From NCBI GenBank assembly GCA_030765045.1, contig CM060967.1, positions 26,901,784-26,965,783 on the forward strand: DNA of 64,000 nucleotides, written 5' to 3'. This stretch comes from Tenodera sinensis (Eukaryota; Arthropoda; Insecta; Mantodea; Mantidae). Below, one piece after another: positions 56,170 through 64,000 of the stretch (within the stretch, counting starts at the first letter, position 1; each line of letters opens with the position of its first letter). A model generated the notes under the pieces. It did not search any database. It saw nothing but the letters and a program-made list of their open reading frames with translations, and was not told where the DNA came from. The position numbers and the translations under genes are program-made.

Positions 56170-56939
56170 CTGTAACAAAAATCAATAATGCAGCCTCACA
56201 GTTTGAAAGTGCTTCATTGTCTGTTAATTGTATGGGGCTGTAAACTGGATGAAACATGTTAGGTTTTAATCAGTATTGGTATATATTAATTGTTATAGCT
56301 AGTTCATATAATACACACATGTTTTTGCTTATTTGTGCTAAGGAATCACTAATAATGTAGATCATGTGTGGCAGAAATACCTTCCTTCCCCAAGTCCCAG
56401 TAATGGGCAACTTGCACCATGCTTCCTGCAGTGAACTGACACACTTAAAACAGTTCAGGACTTTTGGGCTCTTACTTTTTGTGTACTCACTCCCTATTCT
56501 AACACAATTTGTCTAAATTTTCTATAGGTGTTATTCAATACACAATTTGCTTTTGCTACTTGAAAAGCATTGAACACAATTATTGGAACAAACCTCCATG
56601 GTGGTCATAGGTTTGTGTGTACCTACTCATGTGTCAGTGTCTTCATGATCTTTATGTATTACTACGGAAGTGTAGAGCCTTTATGTGGGTATGTGGCTGG
56701 CCAAAGTAATTTTCTTGTACCAGGAGCGTGCTGTTTGCTATTAACCAATAGAGAGGATCCTCTCCATCATTCAGCTGTTTGGTTGACATGGATAGGATCC
56801 TCTCCGAAATTAGTCCTGTGTTAAATATTATTACAAGTAAGTTGGAGCAAAATGTGTTCCTAAATATCCACATATTTTTCAATTTATTATGTTTCATTGT
56901 TTCAAACACTTCATTATCATCAGTTTTATATTTTTATAC

Positions 56940-57168
56940 CTTGATGATTCTCCCGGTCAGGTCGGTGAGACCCGTAAACCAATGACAGGTGTGGTCCTCC
57001 AGACATTCTGGGGGTTGTGAGAGAGCGATGTGACCACCAAAACATAAAAATATGGTGCTCTCTAAAAAGCGGTTACTATACTGCTATTGCTCTATGAGTG
57101 AAAAATATTGTAGAGCAAGAGGATTAATGACTTCATTGTCAGAAATCCAGCATTAGCTAACAAACATA
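56940..57168 (+). repeat. Repeat family G copy
   Basis: It matches 5938-6160 closely (TCTCCCGGTCAGGTCGGTGA, ATTCTGGGGGTTGTGAGAGA, AAAAAGCGGTTACTATACTG). It carries an extra GTGAAAAATATTGTAGAGCA before the shared end CATTGTCAGAAATCCAGC. Confidence 0.75.
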
Positions 57169-57771
57169 TTTTTATACCAATTTTATGTTTAATTTTTTGA
57201 AGATGTGTTCTAACTTCCTAAAAGCTGAGAGTTGGTACGTGAATTTTCTGTATTTCTAGTTTGTGTTGATAAGCGATGTCAGTGTAGTAGTTTGTGAAAT
57301 TACCATGAGTAATTTCTTTTTAACATGTTTCTTATGATGGCCGGGTTGAATCCATTCAACACTGATATCTCTTGTATGTCCTGTTGCTCCTTCAAAAACT
57401 GATCTTTACACAATGGGATATTGTGTAAACGGTGAATCAAACTCCTGAAGGCAGCTAGTTGGTGTGAGACTGGGTTGCATCCATTTTTTTATATGGAGTA
57501 GTAAATTTTGAAATCCCGCCATTGAATGAAATGTTCAAACTTTGTGTCCTTAACACAGAGGGCAACAGTACTATATCAACAGAGTTATGGTAGAGGGAGA
57601 AGTTGATTTGTCACCCAATGTTGAGGATGAGATTGAATGATCTTGAAAATGTTCCAGTTTTTTCCAACATTTTATAAGAGAAGGTGAGGGTAAATAAAGT
57701 GACTCAGAAAATGTTGTTGGGGAAAATAAATATGTATGGCTTGTGCGTGCTATGTGTACTTGGAGCTATTA

Positions 57772-57845
57772 ACCGGCAAGCGGAAGGTCTGTGGTTCAAA
57801 TCCCAGTTGTGGCATTGAATTTTTAAGTTCCAGTTCTACCTCTTG
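57772..57845 (+). repeat. tRNA-like family A 3' fragment
   Basis: It starts inside the anticodon stem (CCGGCAAGCGGAAGGTCTGT) and ends TTCCAGTTCTACCTCTT. No antisense partner. Confidence 0.8.
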
Positions 57846-57994
57846 TACTACTCTTATTCACTAAAATGCTTAGCCTGCAAATGAAGTAAATGTTGATGTA
57901 ATGTTGTTCCTTACCCTGTCCTGAGTTACCAATACAGCTACCTTACTTACACCCCTAACCAGATTAAAGAAAAAAGTACACATAAAGCTCTTAC

Positions 57995-58167
57995 ACTAGT
58001 CTTTTGACTTCCAGTTTAAGCAGGCGAATATCTTCTAAACGCTCATTGTACTGGATTTCTCCTTTGCGGAATGAATCTTGCATAACTTTAATTTTCTCAT
58101 ATACCAGTGCAATTTCATCATTGCGTCTCACCAACTGTGTTCCAAGAATATCTCTCTCATTCATAAT
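57995..58167 (-). CDS. CFAP58: CFAP58-like exon 3
   Basis: The acceptor TTTTCACAG precedes 58167; the preferred donor is GTAAGA starting at 57994. It encodes IMNERDILGTQLVRRNDEIA, LVYEKIKVMQDSFRKGEIQY and NERLEDIRLLKLEVKRL plus two bases. The ERDILGTQLVRRNDE block is typical of the CFAP58 family. Confidence 0.92.
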
Positions 58168-58476
58168 CTGTGAAAATAAACAGCAAAAATAGCATTAGTG
58201 TAAAATGTAGCATGTATACTTTAAATGTAGGTAAAAAAAAATATGGAGGCTCTGTAATACTCTTAATATGCAACATTCAGATTAAAGAATATATGTATCA
58301 TTGTTGCTATTAATAGAATTAAAATTTTAAAATATACCAGTTTTACCAACTTTCTTGTTGTATAGCTGACACACTAAGTGAAGAATCCAGTGTACAACAA
58401 TAATTATTCTAACTACTTTCTGGGTCATTAGCATACTCCTCTCTATAGGCCATAATTTCAAAATGTATTTTCTCTT

Positions 58477-58690
58477 TAGATCGGCGTAGGGAAGTGGCGA
58501 CCCCATCGCCCAGTGGGAAACCACTGCAAACAGCCTCCCGAGTATTGGTGGGAAAACCAAAACCTTTCAGGATTGGGAGGAAATGCCCAATCCCTACCTC
58601 AAGAACTGAGGATCTACCTGAGTATCCTAGGAATAAAACAGGGATCTTAAGCATTGCGCTAAACCCCTACCTTAAGTAAGGTCAGATTCA
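58477..58690. other. GC-richer island, origin unknown
   Basis: ATCGGCGTAGGGAAGTGGCG, AAACCACTGCAAACAGCCTC and TGAGGATCTACCTGAGTATC stand out from the AT-rich surroundings. It resembles a dispersed repeat but has no second copy here and no promoter box. Confidence 0.35.
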
Positions 58691-59754
58691 GAAGGAAAAT
58701 GTGATCCTCAGAAAGGGACGATAAATAGATGAGTTGAGTTTAGGAAATGGTTCTGAGGTAAACCCCTGATGCCACGATAGTGGTAAAACAGGGAAGCTGA
58801 AGAAGAACAAGATTTTCACTTTAGATCTTGTAGATGTTTAGTTTCATATACGAGTTAACAATCTCGGGACTAACATTTGGATTTTTTATTTCTTTTGCTC
58901 TCCACAGTCTTGCCTGTTCAAAATGTTTCAAATGTTAGTGTTTTAATTCAATTCTTCTGAACTTCATTATAAAATTTCCATAAAGTCAAACAAAAGTATC
59001 TTAAAAAGTTTTGTGTTGTGAATGGTTTTTGAATTATGGACTTTTAAAGCAAAAAGGAGCAAAAAAGGTTGTAAATTTACAATAATTATTTCACTCATGC
59101 TGGATTATCACCTCTCGGTTGTGGTATTATTGCTATGTTTATAGCCCCTCCTCCTCATGATTCCTTCAACCTAAACATTTTCTTTTGTTTCTGAGCACCT
59201 GAAGTATCCGTGTATAGTAAAAACAATTAGCGGACCATTAAAAAGTGGCAGATAAAAGATTTGGTGAGTGCTCTAGCGAGGATAATGGTATTTTAATTGA
59301 AGAGGTGAAGTCAAAAAACATGGAAAAGAGCAGGTCATTGTATGAATAGCCTACTAATGCAAATTCATTCATTTATATTTATCATATGTCTGATTCCTCA
59401 TTATTGTGGATTAAACACTAAAATTATTTTTTTGTTCTCATAGCCTATTGGATTAGTTTTAGTGCCAACAGTGAACATAAATCTTAATTTAAACGTATGA
59501 ATGTTGTTGTGAGTTGCTTATTTTAAATCACTATTAATATTAAATAGTATTAAATAAATGAATTATTATTTTGTGGAATACTCTAAACAAATACTACTTG
59601 ATGTTTTCATATTTGGGATAATTTTTCTTGCACTTTATGTGGTATTAGTGCAGATAATTTTTTAACAGTTATTTCGTTTTGAAATGAAACTAACATAAAA
59701 ATTATATCACCTTTGTGTGCCGCAACTTGATAAATGATATGGATATTTGTGTGG

Positions 59755-60075
59755 ACATACGTGCGTGGGGGTGTGTGGGTGGGTGCGTGCATGTGAGTGA
59801 GCATGTGTATGTGTGTGTGTGTTTTCTTTTTGTGGTGTTTAACGCCTGCTTTTACTACATATGGCACTGCAGGTAGTGACACTGATGATACGCAGAATGA
59901 AGATGGAGCACCAGTGGAATGAGATGGCAGGGGAAACTTGAGAACCTGGAGGAAACCCACCCCAGAGCCGCTTCGTCCACCACGAATCCCATGTGTGGTT
60001 GCCTGTGTCTGTGTGTGCATGTGTGGGTGCGTGAGTGTGTATGTCTGTGTGTGTCTGTGCATGTGTGCGTGTCCA
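59755..60075 (-). repeat. Antisense SINE B1 inside GT-rich simple sequence
   Basis: GT-rich runs (59760-59825 and 60003-60070) enclose 59826-59998, the reverse complement of the B1 SINE body: GTTTAACGCCTGCTTTTACT, ACTGATGATACGCAGAATGA and GCCGCTTCGTCCACCACGAA. The tRNA head is missing, replaced by the GT run. Confidence 0.75.
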
Positions 60076-60155
60076 TATATGCATAATATGAGAATGGGAG
60101 AGAAAGATTACATTTCTCTTAAAAATCTACAAAAAATATGGATGTTAATTCTTAC

Positions 60156-60334
60156 ATGGTGTATCTGAACAGCTTGTTTGTTTTTCTCATTCTCCAAAAT
60201 GGTATTCATTCTGAGAATATTCTTTTTGTCCTTCATAAGTTGCTTAATTTCTTCCTTTCTCTTTCGCAGTTCATCCTGTGATTTTTGCAAATCAATTTTC
60301 AATTCTTCCTTCTCCTTTTTCATTTTTGCAAGGG
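60156..60334 (-). CDS. CFAP58: CFAP58-like exon 2
   Basis: The acceptor TTTTCAG precedes 60334 and the donor GTAAGA follows 60156. The leftover G plus CC gives Ala, then LAKMKKEKEELKIDLQKSQ, RKRKEEIKQLMKDKKNIL and RMNTILENEKNKQAVQIHH: lysine/glutamate-rich coiled coil. It ends in phase 0. Confidence 0.9.
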
Positions 60335-60847
60335 CTGAAAAGTTGTTATGTAAATCAAACAAATGTCATATACCTTAATTTGTTGTAAAATATATGCAAA
60401 TGATTATTAAAGGAATAAAATTAGCCATGCTTAAATTTACAAAATTCATTTTCATTTGTGTTCATGGGAAATTAAATGTTAAGCTTTAAATGCATTCTTT
60501 CCACTAACTCCATGTGAGCTAAGGCTGGAAAATATGGTTAATCAGAAGCCCCAGATTAAAAGTACTTGCAGAACTATATTGAGAATGCCTTGAAGTTTGC
60601 TAGGTTATGTGAATCAGACAACAGTATTGAAATTTGGAGGTCCTGTCACGGTAGTCCATCAGCAGATTGGCACTAAAGCTGAAGATCTGTTGTCTAAGTC
60701 CTAGCTATGGCATTAATTTCTTAAATCTGATTTATCTGATTCCAAAATTATGATTAATAAGTTATTTGATTGAGGATCGAAGTTTGAGCTGTTAAAACAC
60801 ACAAAATTTATTGCAGCCATTTGTAAACAAGTAAAGTGTATTTATAC

Positions 60848-60956
60848 CTTTTTCCTGCTTTATCAGTTCTGCTTCTTTCAGTGCAATCTGTTCCTTTAGC
60901 TGATCTACCTGACTGTTTATCAACCTCACTTTGCCTTTGAGCTCTTCTGATGTATC
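60848..60956 (-). CDS. CFAP58: CFAP58-like exon 1 of those visible
   Basis: On the minus strand the acceptor TTTTCCAG precedes 60956 and the donor GTATAA follows 60848. It encodes DTSEELKGKVRLINSQVDQL and KEQIALKEAELIKQEK, strongly coiled-coil. It begins in phase 0 and leaves one base. Confidence 0.85.
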
Positions 60957-62099
60957 CTGGAAAAAGCAAAATTTTGTATACTTTTTAACTAGCCAAAAAC
61001 AATTGCATTGAATGGAGCTGAAAGAAATTAAGTCATGTTTTGGAAGGAGAAATAAAAAAGAGACATAATGAAGTATTTAAGTAATGCGCATGAAATGGCA
61101 TAGAAAATCATTAAGTCATGTATGCAAAACTGCTGCTGCACATAATGATAAAGGAGGAGAAAAGCAGCGAGACCGCTACCTTCAGCACCATATCATTACT
61201 GCATATTGGCTATGCTGCTGAGTTCTGTTTACTGCATAGTTTCATATTCATTTAGTTATAATAAACCAAGCCATCACTGAAGGATAACTTCAGCCGCTAA
61301 AACACCTTACCATCTCCTATGAAAAAATATACAATGACGAAGTCCTCATAAACTTTGAAGGTAGTAAAATATTTATCTAATGGCCGGGTTTGACATTTTC
61401 GTTTCCCTTCTGGCTTACCAATACAGTAACACTAAATCACCAGTCTGTTGTTTTTCCTTGATTAATTTGTCACAGATCAACAAGTGACCTACATCCATAA
61501 GTTTCTTGTTTTTTATACACATGCTGGAGAGTCCCAAATCTTGTTTCTGTATAGATGATGGGCAACACAATAATTTCCTGTGCTGAGGCAGAAATGTCCC
61601 ACTACTTCTCGGCAGTCCCATCTTTTTGTTATTTTATACAGTTTTGTGATATTTTCCCATTTCTTTCCTTTTGCTGCTATAATGTTTTCTTGGAGTTGTT
61701 TATAAATTACTATGTAATTTCAAGAGCAGATAAATAAATAAAATTATAATTTATTTATGCCAACAAACTTACTGTTGGTGTTTTTAAACATACAAGCTGC
61801 GTGCGGACAATTCTATCTCTCAGATTAAATTATATTTATTAGCTGTTTTTACTTTTTGTATCTTCTTACTTAAATTTGACATTTTATTTATCAAAGTTAG
61901 TCCTTTAGTTCCTTTCTTTGCAGCTTCATTACTGAGTATAAGCTGTGTGATTATTATTATCTGCTTATACACTTGCACAAGTTTCAAAAACTTACAATCC
62001 ATCCAATCTGTTTTACATAAAATACAGAGAAGCATAAAGGTATCTAAGAACAATAGAGTTACACATATTCATAAGTCATTAGGTTGTACAGACATTTTT
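60957..62099. other. Intron stretch with a small foldback and a weak coding relic
   Basis: A minus-strand open frame at 61621-61415 with SSMCIKNKKLMDVGHLLICD may be the Cys/His motif after a retrotransposon RNase H. The rest to 62099 is unrecognised except for the family A piece at 61746. Confidence 0.35.
61746..61822 (+). repeat. Minimal tRNA-like foldback (family A), ends only
   Basis: The antisense end AATTTATTTATGCCAACAAA to TGCGTGCGGACAA joins directly to a sense terminus TTCTATCTCTCAG. Flanks AAATTATA-type sequence recur on both sides (imperfect TSD). It would be the smallest member of the 49441 type. Confidence 0.55.
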
Positions 62100-62534
62100 C
62101 TATTAAGAACTGTTTTTAATTAAGGCTTCACGGGTGATCAGCTGTGTGAGGTTTAAAAAATTAAGCTTTCGGCCATTGTAGACTCCATCGTCTTCATGAG
62201 AATGAAAAATGACCGTTAGACTAGACTACCAGATGGCAGGCTGAGAACAGCCCGAGGTGTGTCATTCGTGTACCTGCCCTTTTAGGGCTTAACCACTGTA
62301 TGACGGGATTAGGATGTTGTAGGATGGCTGGAGAAGAATGGGGATTGTGGGTTGCTAGGAGGTAGCATAGGTTTATGCTCCTCGTCGGGTGATAGTTTCA
62401 GTGTGCAACTACCGTTGGGCACTGCTGATGGGTGGTCCAAATATGGATATTTAGCGAAAATTTTTGACTTCCAATCTTCTCTTGGAAGGACTGTAAGGAG
62501 CTCAGCTTGCGCTGTTGATGGGGTAACTCCTGTG

Positions 62535-62996
62535 TTACCGGGGGTGACCGCAAGCCATGCAGGGAACCCGGTGTCGCACAAGCGTGCGTTCTCTAGGGAT
62601 GTAGTCCCCAAGAGACCTAACCAGGGCGCTCCGATGTTGTGGAAATTGGTCGTAAAATTTGGTTGCCCTGTGCCCAATTTCATCCTCCACATACGGGAGG
62701 GACGAGGCTTCGTGCAGTAGTAGTCTCGCAGGGAATCTACGGCATACAGAATAGATTACCCGAAGACCTCTATTCTGTATACGTTGTAGACACAGGAGAT
62801 GGGTGTCTGCAGCCATGCCCCAGATTTTGCAGGTGTACAGGAGGATAGGGGTGATGAGAGCCCAAAAGAGGCGTAGCTTTAAGGGAATTGGCATCCCCGA
62901 CCGCAGCATGGGGTACAGTGAGGCAATTGCCCTGCTGGTCCGCGCTGATAGGTCGTTGATGTGTTCCCGAAAAGTTAGGCCCTTATCAAGCTTCAC
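62535..62996 (-). pseudogene. jockey-type reverse transcriptase C-terminal fragment
   Basis: The frame reads VKLDKGLTFREHINDLSART, FWALITPILLYTCKIWGMAA, then LQRIQNRGLRVIYSVCRRFP and EIGHRATKFYDQFPQH. These are the thumb and connection segments of jockey/R1-like ORF2 (LD..L.F..H, Y...IWG, LQ..QN..LR). Both ends are cut. Confidence 0.85.
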
Positions 62997-63015
62997 TCCC
63001 CATATATATGCAATG

Positions 63016-63456
63016 TTAGGTGGGAGGGGATTGCGTTGCCCTTGTCAGTGAGCGGGTGATAATTTGTTTCGGGCTATGTTTGTCACCGGCCACAGTGTTT
63101 TTTTGAGGGTCAGTACTTGGTCCAGAATCACTGTAGTTGCTGTTGTGGATGTGTTTGATGGCTATTGTCCAAGCAGGTCTTAGTTGAAGTCCACGGTCCC
63201 TGTTGTAGTTGTTTGGATGTAGTTTGATTTGGATGGCTTCCTTAATGACCCTGTCCCAGTATTTATCAGTATGATCCAGAACTTTGATGTCTTCAAAGCT
63301 TATTTTATGGACATACTCTATACTGTGCTCGGCTACTGCCGACTTATGTGGTTGTAGAAGCCTGATATTGCGTTGGTATTCTTCACATCTTTCTTCTATT
63401 GTGCGTCCTGTTTGGCCTACATACACTTTTCCATATTCGCAAGGAATCCTGTACAC
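63016..63456 (-). pseudogene. GIY-YIG endonuclease of a Penelope-like element
   Basis: It encodes MYRIPCEYGKVYVGQTGRTI, EERCEEYQRNIRLLQPHKSA, VAEHSIEYVHKISFED and LHPNNYNRDRGLQLRPAW. These are the VYVGQTGR core, the HKSAVAEH segment and the EA..I.L....NRD.G..L..AW C-terminus of Penelope-like GIY-YIG domains. It is a different, deeper-diverged family from the one at 28790. The polymerase part is missing. Confidence 0.88.
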
Positions 63457-63499
63457 TCTTGGGACCTTGAGCTGAAGTGGTTCTTTTATCGGCCTAAGA

Positions 63500-63990
63500 T
63501 ATTCTTGGATCTTTGGAGGCGTGAAGAAAGTCTTGATGTTATACCTTGCGAGTATAACTGGTTTAATTTACTCTGAAACTGTTTTGTAGCATTTAATGTC
63601 TTGATGGTTGATGGCAGTTTGTTATATAACATTTGTCCCATTATATAAACATACTTGTCAGTTGATTTCTTGGCAGTCCATTTCTGGTAATAGTCATTAT
63701 TATCTCTAGTATAATAGTTATGTACATTATGTCATGGTATTCACTGTAGACTTAAGATCTTATTCTGGATGTTTAGGAAAGTTAAAAGTTTAACACTTTT
63801 GTTTATGGTTAGGTTGTCAGATATGTGGTTTGAAACTACTGACTGGAATGCTGCCTTGGAATCTATGAGCAGGACTGTTTTGTTAAACTTCTGTATTTTG
63901 AAAACTAGATTACTTAAGGCCATTTCTGTAGCTTTAATTTCTCCATCAAAGGCTGTACTGTTTGCTGCTAGGGTAATACACTGACAAAAT
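63500..63990 (-). pseudogene. Non-LTR RNase H relic
   Basis: The minus frame gives KATEMALSNLVFKIQKFNKT, VLLIDSKAAFQSVVSN (second RNase H Asp strand). After stops, MGQMLYNKLPSTIKTL resembles the W..LP..IK tail. The window edge cuts it at the right. Confidence 0.6.
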
Positions 63991-64000
63991 TGGTTAAATT

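Larger units (their letters stand above)
48320..60956 (-). other. CFAP58: Gene span: CFAP58 (CCDC147)-like coiled-coil protein, 3' part (7 exons)
   Basis: Seven exons with GT-AG boundaries and compatible phases join into 366 codons including the stop. The product is almost entirely charged heptad-like helix, as expected of the cilia- and flagella-associated protein 58 family, which is needed for motile cilia and sperm flagella. The diagnostic block is LSNPLNIHRWRKLE followed across the intron by GEDPEKLL, matching the conserved NP.N.HRWRKLEG.DP block near the middle of CFAP58. The C-terminus is short and polar (GGGFNTAVVSPHYDRNT). Vertebrate CFAP58 has roughly 870 residues, so a little over half is missing beyond the right edge. 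No internal stops were found. Introns hold the most striking repeat structures of the window. Confidence 0.9.
62100..63460 (-). mobile_element. Penelope-like element remnant with a nested jockey-type fragment
   Basis: On the minus strand a GIY-YIG frame (63456-63016) is followed by the jockey-type fragment (62996-62535 and shadows). Then comes a Penelope-style 3' signature at 62200-62161 (CTCATGAAGACGATGGAGTC, ACAATGGCCGAAAGCTTAA). The order suggests that the retrotransposon fragment was inserted into the Penelope 3' region. Confidence 0.7.

Noticed and set aside
59607..60062. 151-codon minus-strand open frame rich in His and Thr
   Set aside because: It is the translation of GT/CA-rich simple sequence plus an antisense SINE.

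Overview
This window is animal nuclear DNA: AT-rich, with short exons, GT-AG introns of kilobase size and a very dense load of old and young transposable elements. The element mix (mariner, piggyBac-like TTAA elements, hAT, Penelope-like elements with GIY-YIG endonucleases, RNase H-bearing non-LTR retrotransposons and several tRNA-derived SINE-like families) points to an arthropod, probably an insect; the species cannot be fixed from sequence alone.

Two host genes are present, both only as their 3' (C-terminal) parts, pointing at each other. On the + strand, eleven exons from 102 to 41806 join in frame into about 570 residues of the C-terminal half of a nardilysin-like M16 metallopeptidase; the catalytic half lies upstream of the window. 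On the - strand, seven exons from 60956 down to 48320 join in frame into about 365 residues of the C-terminus of a CFAP58 (CCDC147)-like ciliary/flagellar coiled-coil protein; its 5' exons lie beyond the right edge. The stop codons are about 6.5 kb apart and each gene has a plausible polyadenylation signal.

Nearly everything else is mobile DNA sitting in introns or between the two genes. Several insertions have clean target-site duplications (TSDs): a 5'-truncated retrotransposon tail of exactly 1000 bp (45261-46260, TSD 10 bp); a near-identical second copy with its 5' part inverted (51933-52433, TSD 12 bp, the twin-priming signature) nested in a hAT-like element; TTAA-flanked piggyBac-like elements (9800-10303, 19522-21106, 24794-26420, 45047-47986); and a DD34D mariner (38814-40138).

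The most unusual signal is a repeat family carrying an almost intact tRNA cloverleaf in the middle, rather than at the 5' end, of a 327-bp unit. It is inserted again and again as a head-to-head (inverted) structure with the same two asymmetric ends and 10-13-bp TSDs (2445-2658, 6536-6970, 49441-49573, 53945-55134, with likely relatives at 17181-17340, 49852-51003 and 61746-61822). Two other, Penelope-like repeat families use the same asymmetric head-to-head design with 11-13-bp TSDs (1575-1741, 31065-31389, 37549-37746, 44863-45034). This shared architecture suggests one insertion machinery mobilising unrelated RNAs. It is the best candidate here for something not yet described.
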